A DNA stretch of 64,000 bases from Phycisphaeraceae bacterium (GCA_029260655.1 JAJDCU010000021.1:62001-126000), one strand, 5' to 3'. Counted from the first letter of the stretch, positions 8,468-16,665 are shown. The notes: generated by a model not told the origin, from the sequence alone. Made by a program: numbers and translations.

Positions 8468-8497
8468 ATGATATCATAATAATCCCCGCAATGTCAA
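8468..8497 (-). promoter_or_regulatory. Sigma-70-type promoter of the pseudopilin gene
   Basis: TTGACA (8497-8492) and TATCAT (8473-8468) are separated by 18 bases on the minus strand. The implied transcription start near 8461 coincides with the first base of the two-hairpin leader motif. Confidence 0.7.
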
Positions 8498-8608
8498 CGC
8501 TTTTTATACGATTCCGGGCTCCCAGCCCAGATATTGTGCGGAAAAAACCCAAGCTAACCCGCAGAGTCTGGTAAGGCAGAAGACCTCTTATAGCCGCCCA
8601 AAGCGGTC

Positions 8609-10138
8609 TTACGCCTCCACCGGGCCGTCGGGGAGTTTGCAGACATCGCCGACGTAGTGCAGGCGGATCTCGTTGGTCACCCCGGGGCTGCCGATCGGCT
8701 CGCCCAGGACGACGACGACCGGCTCGCCGGGCTGGGCGGCGCCCGAATCAAGCAACATCCGGTCGGTCTGATCGATAAAGGCCTGGGCGTTTTCGGGCCT
8801 GGGCATCAGGACCGGGACCACGCCGAACAGCAGGTTCATCTGCCGAAGCCCCTGCTCGCTGGAGGTCGCGGCGATAATCGGGATGTCCATCCGGCTCTGC
8901 GACAGGTACCGCGCGCCGCCGCCGCGCTCAGACCACATAACGATAAACCGCGCGTGCAGGTCGCCGGCCACGACGCTCACCCCGCGCGCAAGCGCCGCGG
9001 TGCGGTACCGGCTTAGGCGCAGCTTCTTAGGCAGGCGGGCCTGATCGTCACGCGCCAAAGCGAGCTGCGCCTCGGTCTTGCGGGCGATCCGCGCCATCGT
9101 CGCCACAGCAAACTTAGGATACGCCCCCACCGCCGTTTCGCCTGACAGCATCAGCCCGTCAGCGCCCTCAAAAACGGCGTTGGCCACATCCGAGACCTCG
9201 GCCCGCGTCGGCGAGGGGTCTTCGATCATGCTCTGGAACATCTGCGTCGCCACAAACACGGGCCGGCCGTGGTCGTGCGCCACCTTGATCACGCGCTTCT
9301 GAATCATCGGGACTTCGGCCAGGTCCATCTCGACGCCCAGGTCGCCGCGCGCGACCATCACGGCCTCGGACTGGGCGCAGATCTCGTCCAGGTCGCTCAA
9401 GGCCTGGGGTTTTTCGATCTTCGCCACGATCGGCGGGCGCAGCACCCCGGGGGGTGTGATGCGCTTCAAGAAGCCCCGCAACTGCTTCACATCCTCGGCC
9501 CGGCGGACAAAACTCAGCGCCAGGGCATCAAACTCGCGCTCCGTCGCCCACGTGGCACATTGCTTGTCGTACTCGGTCAGCGACGGCGCGGAGATGTCGG
9601 TATCCGGCAGGTTGATCCCCTTGCGATCGCTAACTAGCCCGCCCTGGGTCACCCGGCAGACCAGGCGGTGGTCCTGGTCGTCGTCCGCGAATACACGGTC
9701 GACCACGAGCATGTGGATCGCGCCGTCGTTGATCATCACCCGGTGCCCGGGCTGGACGTCGTCGATCACGGCCGGGTAGTTCGTGCTCAACACGCTCATC
9801 CCGGTGTCGTCATACCTTCGGCATAGCATCTCTTTACGGGTGAGTTCGACGTAATCCCCGACCGCCAGGGCGAAGGGCTTGGCTTCGTGGACCTTGCCGA
9901 TGCGGATCTTGGGCCCGCACAGGTCGCCGAGGATGGCGACGGGGATGTCCGCCAACTTCGAGGCCTGTCGGATTGCGTCGTAGGACCGTTGGAAGTCGTC
10001 GAATGAGCCGTGCGAGAAGTTGATGCGGATGATCCGGGCGCCTTCCTCGATCAGGCGGGCCAGCAGCCCCGGCTCGTCGCAGGCCGGGCCGATCGTGGCG
10101 ATGATCTTGGTCAGGATCAGGTCTTCCAGTCGTTTCAT
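8609..10138 (-). CDS. pyk: Pyruvate kinase
   Basis: Catalyses phosphoenolpyruvate + ADP to pyruvate + ATP, the last step of glycolysis, in the cytoplasm. Landmarks: TKIIATIGPACDEPGLL near the N-terminus, RINFSHG with substrate-binding residues, the K+/Mg2+ site in VMVARGDLGVEMDL, and VFVATQMFQSMIEDPSPTRAEVSDVANAV with the conserved active-site helix, then LMLSGETAVGAYP. The family often has MLESM where this protein has MFQSM. The frame is open to a TTG at 10156, but the ATG at 10138 gives a normal N-terminus (509 residues) and was chosen. The final domain is the usual allosteric C domain. It is divergent from the deacetylase gene with 111 bases between starts. Confidence 0.95.
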   Translation of the reverse strand: MKRLEDLILTKIIATIGPACDEPGLLARLIEEGARIIRINFSHGSFDDFQRSYDAIRQASKLADIPVAILGDLCGPKIRIGKVHEAKPFALAVGDYVELTRKEMLCRRYDDTGMSVLSTNYPAVIDDVQPGHRVMINDGAIHMLVVDRVFADDDQDHRLVCRVTQGGLVSDRKGINLPDTDISAPSLTEYDKQCATWATEREFDALALSFVRRAEDVKQLRGFLKRITPPGVLRPPIVAKIEKPQALSDLDEICAQSEAVMVARGDLGVEMDLAEVPMIQKRVIKVAHDHGRPVFVATQMFQSMIEDPSPTRAEVSDVANAVFEGADGLMLSGETAVGAYPKFAVATMARIARKTEAQLALARDDQARLPKKLRLSRYRTAALARGVSVVAGDLHARFIVMWSERGGGARYLSQSRMDIPIIAATSSEQGLRQMNLLFGVVPVLMPRPENAQAFIDQTDRMLLDSGAAQPGEPVVVVLGEPIGSPGVTNEIRLHYVGDVCKLPDGPVEA

Positions 10139-10249
10139 CCCGGGATTGTAAGGCAACGGGGGCCCGGCGGTGGGAAAAACAACACCCGGGCAACGGCGGT
10201 GGTCGATCTATCCCTCAGGCCCCCCGGCCACAGGAAGCGGCAAAGACCC

Positions 10250-11218
10250 ATGACCGACGACGATCATCCCATCACTGCGACACAGGCCCCGGCTAAGGCG
10301 CCTGCTACGAGCCCGGAGCCCAGCGCCCCGATCAGGTGCCTGAGCGTCGATGTGGAGGAGTACTTCCAGATCGAGGCGGCCCACAGCACGATCGGACCGG
10401 ACCGCTGGAACGACTGGCCTTCGCGGGTTCAGCGGAACATGGACCTGCTGCTTGAACTATTCGACCGGACGGGAATCCGGGCGACGTTCTTCTTCCTGGG
10501 CTGCGTGGCGAAACAGCACCCGGCGTTGGCGCGGCGATGCGCGGACCTGGGCCATGAGGTCGCGTCCCACGGGTCGATGCACGATCGGCTTCATCGGCTG
10601 ACCCCCGAGACGATGCGCTCAGACGTGACCGACAGCAAGCGTCTGCTGGAAGACCAGACCGGGCGGGCCGTGCTCGGGTTTCGCTCGCCGACCTGGTCGC
10701 TGACAAGAGACACACACTGGGCGGTGGACGTATTGACCGAGGCGGGGTTTAAGTACGACGCGTCGGTATTCCCGGTGAGACATCCGATGTACGGCGTGCC
10801 CGATGCGCCGGATCGGCCGTTCTATGTGCAGGGCCAAGCCGGGGGCGCACGCTTGCTGGAAATCCCGCCGTTGACCTGGCGTGTGATGGGCAAGAACCTG
10901 CCGGTTGCCGGGGGCGGGTACTTCCGTCTGCTTCCACTATCGCTGATGAAGCAAGGGCTCAAGCAGGCGGCGGCGCAAGGCAGGCCGGCGATCCTTTACT
11001 TCCACCCCTGGGAGTTCGACCCGGGCATGCCAAGGATGCCGCTTAGCCCGACCGGTCGGCTGCGCACCTACACCGGGCTGAAGTCTGCGGCGGCGAGGCT
11101 TGGCCGGGTCATCCGCGGGTTCGACCACTGGACACCGATCGCCGATCAGATAGAAGATCTGGGCCCACTCGCTGAAAAGACCGGGGTGTTTACGCTGCGT
11201 CGGCAAGCGGCGGCGTGA
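10250..11218 (+). CDS. XrtA-type polysaccharide deacetylase
   Basis: A family-4 carbohydrate esterase (NodB fold) that would remove acetyl groups from an exopolysaccharide. The N-terminus LSVDVEEYFQ (D34) and ASHGSMH (H107, H111) supply the metal-binding Asp-His-His; GFRSPTWSLT and YFHPWEFDPGMPRM are the later family motifs. SVDVEEYFQ together with HPWEFDP is characteristic of the deacetylases encoded with exosortase (XrtA/EpsH) exopolysaccharide systems. The frame is open far upstream (from 10010) but overlaps pyk there; ATG 10250, preceded by AGGAAG, gives 322 residues. The 3' end overlaps the convergent glycosyltransferase by 29 bases. No exosortase gene lies in the window, though several PEP-CTERM substrates do. 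Confidence 0.87.
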   Translation: MTDDDHPITATQAPAKAPATSPEPSAPIRCLSVDVEEYFQIEAAHSTIGPDRWNDWPSRVQRNMDLLLELFDRTGIRATFFFLGCVAKQHPALARRCADLGHEVASHGSMHDRLHRLTPETMRSDVTDSKRLLEDQTGRAVLGFRSPTWSLTRDTHWAVDVLTEAGFKYDASVFPVRHPMYGVPDAPDRPFYVQGQAGGARLLEIPPLTWRVMGKNLPVAGGGYFRLLPLSLMKQGLKQAAAQGRPAILYFHPWEFDPGMPRMPLSPTGRLRTYTGLKSAAARLGRVIRGFDHWTPIADQIEDLGPLAEKTGVFTLRRQAAA

Positions 11219-12482
11219 CCGCCCGGGTCTGCTCGTTCAACCCGCCTAACAGCTCGATCATCGGGCCCAACGCCTGGGGCCAGTTGTATCGGCGCTGCAC
11301 GCACCGGCGGGCCGCGGCGGCGACCTGCTGGCGGTATTGATCGTCGCGCATCAGGGCCAGGACGTACTTGGCAAACGGCTTGGAGGACTCGCCGACCAGC
11401 AGGTGTCGGCCGGGCAAGGCGCGGATCCCGTCGGCGGCCTGCGGCGTGCAGACCACGCCCCGCGCCGACGCCATCGCTTCGAGCACCTTGTTCTGCACGC
11501 CCCGTGCGACCTTCAGAGGCGCAACCACCGCGGATGCCTGCTCGAGGTACGGCCGAACGTCCGGGACCGTCCCGACCACCTCAACCCCCGGGTGGTTTCT
11601 AAGCGCCTTGACCTGTGGGGTCGGGTCACGCCCGACGATCAGGAACTTAGCGTCCGGCAGCTTGTCCTGGACGCGCGGCAGCACACGGCGGACAAACCAC
11701 TCGACGCCTTCGATGTTCGGCCTGTAGTTCAGCACGCCGACGAACACCGCCGTGTGGCCGGCGCGGTCCGGCAGCGGCGAGAAGTAGTCCAGGTCAACCC
11801 CGTTCTCGACCACGGTCAGCCCGGGGTGCTCACGCAGGTTTTGACGGTAGGCCCGGGCCTCGGGTGCGCTGATCACGCTGACCCGGTCGAACCGGTCCTC
11901 GGCCCCGGCCTCCACGCGCGCAAGCCGCTTGGACTCCGCTGCGTAGACCCATTTCATCGGGCCCGTGGCCGACTTGGCGTAGGCCCGCCACTTCAGCGAA
12001 TCGACATCGACCAGGTCCATGACGTGGATCGGCCTGACGCCGGCGAGCGCCGGTGGGCGGTACGCCGGGTGGGTCAGCAGCCGGGCGTAACGGATCATCC
12101 CGGTGCAGAAGGTCAGGACCGCGTCGAAGGGCCGCTTCTGGTGCCAGTTCACGATTGTTTTGGCGAGCCGGCGGTCATAGAACAGGCTGGGGGTGATCGG
12201 TTGGCCCATCGCCAGGGCCGCAGCGCCGCGGACTTTGCCCATAGCCGGGCGGATCGGCTGGATCGCCAGGCGTCCGGCCAAGCTAGATAGCACCTGCCGA
12301 TGCTCGACGGTCACCTCTTCCTGCGTGGTGCAGGCAAGCCCAACCTCGAAATGCCGGGACAGCAGCTTCAGCAGGTGGTAGCTGCGGATCCGGTCACCCC
12401 GATCGGGGGGGTACGGCACGCGGTGTGTCAGCAGCAGCACCCGTCGCGTCGGCCGGCGCGTTAATCGACCCAGTTCAGACAT
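11190..12482 (-). CDS. XrtA/PEP-CTERM-associated sugar transferase (GT4-like)
   Basis: The 430-residue glycosyltransferase begins LLLTHRVPYPPDRGDRIRSY, the hallmark of the sugar transferase family associated with PEP-CTERM/exosortase exopolysaccharide loci. The GT-B donor-binding half follows: VENGVDLDYFSP, FVGVLNYRPNIEGVEWF, FLIVGRDPTP and the acidic region VVAPLKVARGVQNKVLEAMA. It would transfer an activated sugar to a lipid-linked exopolysaccharide precursor at the inner membrane; the sugar is unknown. It converges on the deacetylase with overlapping 3' ends, and both are XrtA-type genes, so they likely belong to one exopolysaccharide pathway though on opposite strands. Confidence 0.87.
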   Translation of the reverse strand: MSELGRLTRRPTRRVLLLTHRVPYPPDRGDRIRSYHLLKLLSRHFEVGLACTTQEEVTVEHRQVLSSLAGRLAIQPIRPAMGKVRGAAALAMGQPITPSLFYDRRLAKTIVNWHQKRPFDAVLTFCTGMIRYARLLTHPAYRPPALAGVRPIHVMDLVDVDSLKWRAYAKSATGPMKWVYAAESKRLARVEAGAEDRFDRVSVISAPEARAYRQNLREHPGLTVVENGVDLDYFSPLPDRAGHTAVFVGVLNYRPNIEGVEWFVRRVLPRVQDKLPDAKFLIVGRDPTPQVKALRNHPGVEVVGTVPDVRPYLEQASAVVAPLKVARGVQNKVLEAMASARGVVCTPQAADGIRALPGRHLLVGESSKPFAKYVLALMRDDQYRQQVAAAARRCVQRRYNWPQALGPMIELLGGLNEQTRAVTPPLADAA

Positions 12483-12548
12483 GCCCTGTTTATCGGCAGA
12501 TCCGGCGGATGGGATCGGGCCGTTTCAGCGTGTCCGGTAATCCACTGA

Positions 12549-12580
12549 ATAAAAAGCCCACGTTTAGACAACGCGGGCTT
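12549..12580 (-). terminator. Rho-independent terminator after the PrcB-like lipoprotein gene
   Basis: On the minus strand AAGCCCGCG, a nine-base loop and CGTGGGCTT are followed by TTT and ATT. It follows the stop of the gene ending at 12619. Confidence 0.8.
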
Positions 12581-12618
12581 GGGTGAATATCTAAAAGTGA
12601 AGGGTTCGCTGGCGCTCG

Positions 12619-13107
12619 TTACCCCGGGGGGTCCTGGCCCTCGACGGAATCGATCGCGTCACGCAACTGGGATGCGGTCGTCTTGGGAACTACCACCGCG
12701 CAGTAGGGGTAGGTCAGCACCTGTCCGGTCATGGCGTCGGCGGACGGGCGGTTGGCCTGGCCGTAAACGTACAGCAGATCCCCCTCCTGCTGCACCAAGG
12801 TGATCTGGATCCAGTACCCGGCTGTGGGCATCTCGCCCAACGCCGCCAGCACGACCGACTCGTTGTAGAAGTTGACATCGCGCCCGACCAGCCCGTCGAT
12901 GCCCAGGGCGTCAAGCTCCGCCTGGCTGGCGATCAGCCTCAGCCCCGGGTCGGTCAACGCAGGGTGTCCGCCGATCACCGTGTGCAGGACCGGGACAGGC
13001 TCGGCCAGGTCCATCGTCTGGTACTCGATCTGCTGCGGCGACTCGCAACCAACCAGGACAAACAGGACAGACACCATCAAGATCAGTGGGACGATTCGAT
13101 TGAGCAT
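12619..13107 (-). CDS. Lipoprotein with PrcB-C-like domain
   Basis: A 162-residue protein with a signal peptide ending in the lipobox LVGC (Cys21), so it is predicted to be lipid-anchored. The mature part contains NESVVLAALGEMPTAGYWIQI followed by VYGQANRPSADAMTGQVLTYPY and VVVPK. This fits the PrcB C-terminal-like domain, first described in a subunit of the dentilisin protease complex of Treponema; in other bacteria its function is unknown. The gene stands alone, with a terminator after it and trmB about 110 bases upstream on the same strand. The domain call is by pattern and moderately sure. Confidence 0.65.
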   Translation of the reverse strand: MLNRIVPLILMVSVLFVLVGCESPQQIEYQTMDLAEPVPVLHTVIGGHPALTDPGLRLIASQAELDALGIDGLVGRDVNFYNESVVLAALGEMPTAGYWIQITLVQQEGDLLYVYGQANRPSADAMTGQVLTYPYCAVVVPKTTASQLRDAIDSVEGQDPPG

Positions 13108-13215
13108 GGTTACGGTCTCCGTGTGAAAGCGCCCTGCACCCGGGGCTCGTGAGGCTTACTATACCTGATCCACCCGGCCCGGTCACCGCCGCGATATGGC
13201 AAGCTCAGACCCCCG

Positions 13216-13917
13216 CTACACGGGTATTTTGCGGAGGATCATCCCCTGGAATGGCCGGCCCTCCTGGCGGTACTTCCGCTCGAAGTTGGTCCCGACCATT
13301 TCGCCCTCGCCCGCAGACTCCGGGCTCACAAAGGGCAGACGGTCGAACAGGTCCGTCACCTGCGCCGCGTGATCCTGCATCCAGTCAAAATAGTCCGCGT
13401 GATCCGTGGCGATACGGACCTGCCCGGATTCACGGTCGTCGTCCAAGGTCGGACCAAGTACCCGGTGCAACTCGCGTAGGAACGATGCCTGGACCAGCCG
13501 GCGTTTGTGGTGGCGTTTCTTGGGCCAGGGGTCGGGGAAGTAGATATGCACCTGCCGGAACACGCCGTCCGGGACGTAGTGCGTGACGAACATCGCGGCG
13601 TCGGCCCGGATCAGCCTGACGTTCTCAAGACCGTGCCGCCGGCAACGGTCCGCCGCGTAACGCCAAAACGCCTTCGCCCATTCCAGCCCAAGGTAATCCA
13701 CCCCCGGGTTCATCTGCGCCTGCTGGACGAGGAAGGTGCCCTTGCCCGAGCCGATCTCCAGCTCAACGCGGCGACCGGGATCACTCGGCTTAGAATCTTT
13801 GTGTAAAAACCATTGGCGCGGATCGACCCGCCCGCCCTCCATCGGGGGCAGGTCATCCTGCGCGATCCCGTGGTGGCCGACGTCCAACTGTCTGCCGCGT
13901 GATAGTGAAAGACTCAT
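13216..13917 (-). CDS. trmB: tRNA (guanine-N7-)-methyltransferase
   Basis: Uses S-adenosylmethionine to form m7G at position 46 of tRNA variable loops. The 233-residue sequence shows the class I SAM-binding loop LEIGSGKGTFL, GLEWAKAFWRYAADRC for the following strand, and YFPDPWPKKRHHKRRLVQ, the highly specific TrmB signature with the catalytic Asp and the tRNA-contacting basic patch. An N-terminal extension of about 45 residues precedes the SAM motif, as is common. ATG at 13917. Upstream is a palindromic repeat and the aminotransferase end. Confidence 0.95.
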   Translation of the reverse strand: MSLSLSRGRQLDVGHHGIAQDDLPPMEGGRVDPRQWFLHKDSKPSDPGRRVELEIGSGKGTFLVQQAQMNPGVDYLGLEWAKAFWRYAADRCRRHGLENVRLIRADAAMFVTHYVPDGVFRQVHIYFPDPWPKKRHHKRRLVQASFLRELHRVLGPTLDDDRESGQVRIATDHADYFDWMQDHAAQVTDLFDRLPFVSPESAGEGEMVGTNFERKYRQEGRPFQGMILRKIPV

Positions 13918-13925
13918 GTGAGTTG

Positions 13926-14011
13926 ATGTTCAATGTTCGATGTTCGATGTTCAATCTGACTGCTGTTCGAATCATCTACATTGAAGATTGAACATTGAAG
14001 ATTGAAGATTG
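13926..14011. repeat. Palindromic word repeat (GTTCAATGTTCGATGTTC / GAACATTGAAGATTGAAG)
   Basis: The left part (13926-13956) repeats GTTCAATGTTCGATGTTCGATG, and the right part (13981-14011) carries the approximate complement built from ATTGAAGATTGAACATTG. Both arms are internally repetitive in units of 9-10 bases. The element sits between the aminotransferase stop and the trmB start on the same strand. It resembles dispersed intergenic word-repeats; no coding potential. Confidence 0.65.
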
Positions 14012-14018
14012 CACATCC

Positions 14019-15320
14019 CTACCCAGCCACATCCTTGATCGCCTGCGCCAGCAGCTTCACGCCGTCACGGTTCTGCTGCTCGGTCGGGACGCCGAAGCTC
14101 AGGCGGATCTGGTTCTTCGGCACGGTGCGCGTCGGGTCGGCGGGGTAGCAGTAATCCCCGGGGACGTAGAGCATGCCAAGCTCGATCGCCCTGGCAAACA
14201 GCGGGCCGCTTCGGCTCGTGTCGATCGACACAGGCAGCGTCAGCCAGACGTACAGCCCCCCGGTCGGGTGCGTCCAATGGGTCTGCTCCGGCATAAAGTC
14301 GCCAAGGTGTTCGTCCAGCGCTTCGAGCATCGCGTCGCGCTTCTTCGTGTAAGCATCGCAGAGCGTCTCGACCTGCTTTTCAAACGCGCCCTGGCGTACG
14401 GCCTCGAGCAGCAGGTGCTGGCTGAGGTTGGCCGAGCCGAAGTCACGCCCGTCCTTGAGCATCATCGCCTTCTCGGTCAGGTCGGCGGGAAGCAGCCCGT
14501 ACCCTGTCTTCAGCCCGGGGGCGAAGGGCTTACTGTAAGTGTGCAATAGCGCGACGTATTCGTTGTCCTTGTCGAAGCTCTTAATTGAGATCGGCGCGGC
14601 GCCCTGGTAGGTCAGCTCGCGGTAGGCGTTATCCTCCAGCAGGAGGATGCGGTGGTCGGTCGAATACTTTTTGACGATGTCTAATAGCTGTGGCCGTCGC
14701 TCGGCGCTGAGCGTGATCCCGGTGGGGTTCTGGTGGTGCGTGCAGGTGTAGAGCATCTTCACCTTGTGCAGGTCGCCTTGCTCAGCGATTTCAGCGAGCA
14801 GCGCGTCGAGCTTCTCGGGGATGATCCCGTCCTCGTCCAGGTCGACGCTGCGGACGGTCGCGCCAAAAATCGAAAGCGCGCCGGTGTAGACGAAGTAGCT
14901 GGGCCAGGCCGTGATGACGATGTCGCCTGGATCGACCAGCAGGTCGGCAAGCAGGTGAAGCAACTGCTGGCTGCCGGTCGTTAATGAAACGCAGTCCGGG
15001 CAGCCGGGGTACTCATCCGGCGTCATCCCGTCGCACTTGGCCAGGTGCTTGTACGCCTCTTGCCGCAGCTCGGTGAGCCCCTGGGTCCGGCCGTACTGAA
15101 GCGCCGCCTGCGCTGCGGCGGGGTCGCTTAGGATCTTGTGCATCAGCGTGTCGGTCTCGGGCCCGGGCAGGGTTTGGTAATCGACGAACCCCGCCGCCAG
15201 CGAGATCAGCTCCGGCCGGGTCAGCGCCAGCATCATCAGGTAGCTGATCGGCTGATCGACAGCGTTTCGGGCCCGGGAGGAATAGCCAAAGGCGGTCTGG
15301 GTCGTGATATCGCTAACCAT
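14019..15320 (-). CDS. PLP-dependent aminotransferase, class I/II (2-aminoadipate-transaminase-like)
   Basis: The 433-residue fold-type I enzyme shows YGRTQGLTELRQEA, SLTTGSQQLLHLLADLL (cofactor phosphate contact), CTHHQNPTGITLS with the substrate Asn, LLLEDNAYRELTY with the PLP-ring Asp, and HTYSKPFAPGLKTGY with the Schiff-base lysine. This arrangement matches the LysN/2-aminoadipate and MocR-catalytic-domain group without the DNA-binding domain. The true amino donor is unknown; aromatic or aminoadipate-like substrates are common in the group. Stand-alone gene, divergent from the GH16-like gene; about 170 bases lie between with no clear consensus promoter. Confidence 0.88.
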   Translation of the reverse strand: MVSDITTQTAFGYSSRARNAVDQPISYLMMLALTRPELISLAAGFVDYQTLPGPETDTLMHKILSDPAAAQAALQYGRTQGLTELRQEAYKHLAKCDGMTPDEYPGCPDCVSLTTGSQQLLHLLADLLVDPGDIVITAWPSYFVYTGALSIFGATVRSVDLDEDGIIPEKLDALLAEIAEQGDLHKVKMLYTCTHHQNPTGITLSAERRPQLLDIVKKYSTDHRILLLEDNAYRELTYQGAAPISIKSFDKDNEYVALLHTYSKPFAPGLKTGYGLLPADLTEKAMMLKDGRDFGSANLSQHLLLEAVRQGAFEKQVETLCDAYTKKRDAMLEALDEHLGDFMPEQTHWTHPTGGLYVWLTLPVSIDTSRSGPLFARAIELGMLYVPGDYCYPADPTRTVPKNQIRLSFGVPTEQQNRDGVKLLAQAIKDVAG

Positions 15321-15492
15321 CTATAACTTCTCCGGGTATATCCGCTGCCGGCCAATAGCGCCGGTTCCTGCATTGTAACCGCTCACGGCAGGAGAAAAAG
15401 CCGATTCTCCCACGCATGTCAGCACCCGATGTGATATATTGACCCATCTTTACATTGGATGAGCAAATACACCTTGTGCGAGCCCTATTGAC

Positions 15493-16425
15493 ATGAAAAG
15501 CAACCAACACAGCCGTCATGCACTGTTACTGACCGCCCTGCTGTCAGCCCCGAACAGCCCCCTGGCCTACGCGGAGCAGGCCCCGGCCACACAGCCTGCC
15601 GAACCCGAGATCGCACACGTCGAAACCCTGCCGCGCACGATCGAGTTCGCGCAGCTGACCTGGGATGTCAAGGACAGCGCCGGCGGCCTCGCCGGGCCCG
15701 GGCCCAATCACTTTTCCGCAGACGATGAAAGTGTCTGGGTCGATGACCAGGGCAGGCTGCACCTGACTATCTCTAAGCGCGACGGCAAGTGGCTCTGCAC
15801 GGAGGTGGTCACACAGGCCCCCAACGGCTACGGCGAATACGAGTTCCGCCTGGTCGGCGAGGTGGACAACCTCGACCCCAACGTGATCCTGGGGCTGTTC
15901 ACCTGGGACAACAACACATGGAAGACCGACGCCAACAGCGAGATCGACATCGAGCTGACCCGTTGGTCCGATCCCGACGCCAAGAACCTGCACTACGCCG
16001 TCCACCCCGGCTGGGGGCCGGACACGGTATCGGGCAGGCATCCCGAGCGGGTCAAGCAGATCGATATGGCCCTTGAAGGCGAAGAATCCACCCACGCCAT
16101 CCACTGGAGCCCGACCCTGGTCACCTGCGCCAGCTACCAGGGCGCGGGGCAGGACTCCGATAAGCTCATCGCCCGGTTTGATTTCGACAACACCAACCCG
16201 CCACGGATCACGAATAACGCCCAGGGCGAGACCACCGGCCCGATCCTGATCCCAAAGCCCAGCCCAACGACCCACGCCCGGATCAACCTCTGGCTCAACG
16301 ACGCCGACCGGGACAAGCTGGGCGATCCGCCGACCGACGGCCAGCCGATCGAGGTCATCATCTCGGGCTTCCGATACACCCCGGCCAGCGAAGCCGGGGA
16401 CGGGTCCGGTGAAAGAGGCGAATGA
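15493..16425 (+). CDS. Secreted GH16-fold protein
   Basis: A signal peptide (residues 1-27, ending AYA) is followed by a concanavalin-like domain with NGYGEYEFRL near 111 and the GH16 catalytic motif NSEIDIELTRW (E150, D152, E154). The canonical motif is E-[IL]-D-[IVAF]-[VILMF]-E; here the spacing is E-I-D-I-E, which lacks the one-residue bulge and matches the beta-bulge-free GH16 (GH16_21-like, GH7-type) pattern. It lacks a PEP-CTERM tail. The enzyme may act on beta-glucans or galactans; divergence from the two laminarinase-like GH16 proteins in the window is large. The gene ends three bases before the promoter of the thrS leader. Confidence 0.72.
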   Translation: MKSNQHSRHALLLTALLSAPNSPLAYAEQAPATQPAEPEIAHVETLPRTIEFAQLTWDVKDSAGGLAGPGPNHFSADDESVWVDDQGRLHLTISKRDGKWLCTEVVTQAPNGYGEYEFRLVGEVDNLDPNVILGLFTWDNNTWKTDANSEIDIELTRWSDPDAKNLHYAVHPGWGPDTVSGRHPERVKQIDMALEGEESTHAIHWSPTLVTCASYQGAGQDSDKLIARFDFDNTNPPRITNNAQGETTGPILIPKPSPTTHARINLWLNDADRDKLGDPPTDGQPIEVIISGFRYTPASEAGDGSGERGE

Positions 16426-16427
16426 TC

Positions 16428-16455
16428 TTGACGCCGCGATCGGCCGATGTACTCT
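16428..16455 (+). promoter_or_regulatory. Predicted promoter of the thrS leader
   Basis: TTGACG (16428-16433) and TACTCT (16450-16455) are 16 bases apart. The implied start of transcription, about 16462, is only some four bases before the leader-peptide ATG, so the leader may be translated from an almost leaderless mRNA. The -10 is weak in match, so this is a candidate. Confidence 0.5.
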
Positions 16456-16465
16456 TTATCCAGCC

Positions 16466-16552
16466 ATGTTGAACACGACCCCTACGACGACCACTACGAT
16501 GACGACTACGACCACCACCGGCACCCCCGGCGGGCGGGCCGTTGTTTGCTAG
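16466..16552 (+). CDS. Threonine-rich leader peptide of thrS (28 aa)
   Basis: The frame ATG to TAG encodes M-L-N-T-T-P followed by runs of Thr: 14 of 28 codons are Thr (ACG, ACC, ACT), in blocks of 2, 5, 6 and 1, then a G-T-P-G-G-R-A-V-V-C tail. It is too short for normal gene finding. The stop is 29 bases before an intrinsic terminator and 113 bases before thrS. This is the architecture of a ribosome-mediated attenuator: scarcity of charged tRNA-Thr would stall the ribosome in the Thr run. No Shine-Dalgarno is obvious, which fits the short predicted 5' end. Codon content and position are seen; function is inferred. Confidence 0.85.
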   Translation: MLNTTPTTTTTMTTTTTTGTPGGRAVVC

Positions 16553-16605
16553 GGTGTTCATCAACCACGCAGACCCACACGGCCGCCCAAACGGGCGGCT
16601 TTTTT
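16529..16605 (+). terminator. Attenuator of thrS: terminator and competing antiterminator
   Basis: The terminator is GCCGCCC (16582-16588), loop AAAC, GGGCGGC (16593-16599), then six T. Its 5' arm can pair instead with the end of the leader ORF: GGGCGG-g-CCGT (16532-16542) is complementary to ACGGCCGCCC (16579-16588) with one bulged base. The two pairings exclude each other. A ribosome stalled in the Thr codons leaves 16532-16542 free and favours readthrough; one that reaches the stop at 16550-16552 covers it and lets the terminator form. Confidence 0.8.
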
Positions 16606-16611
16606 ATTATG

Positions 16612-16639
16612 AGCCTTTAGCTGTTAGCCTTTAGCCGTT
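16612..16639 (+). repeat. Short tandem repeat AGCCTTTAGCYGTT x2 in the thrS 5' UTR
   Basis: Two 14-base copies differing at one position lie between the attenuator and the thrS ribosome-binding site. The class resembles other word-like intergenic repeats in the window. No role is evident. Confidence 0.6.
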
Positions 16640-16665
16640 TGCAAGACCCATAGGACCGACCCGTT

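Noticed and set aside
16552-16600. T-box riboswitch for thrS, suggested by AGGGTG after the leader stop
   Set aside because: The T-box consensus AGGGUGGNACCGCG and its specifier-loop stem are missing; the Thr-rich peptide explains the region better.
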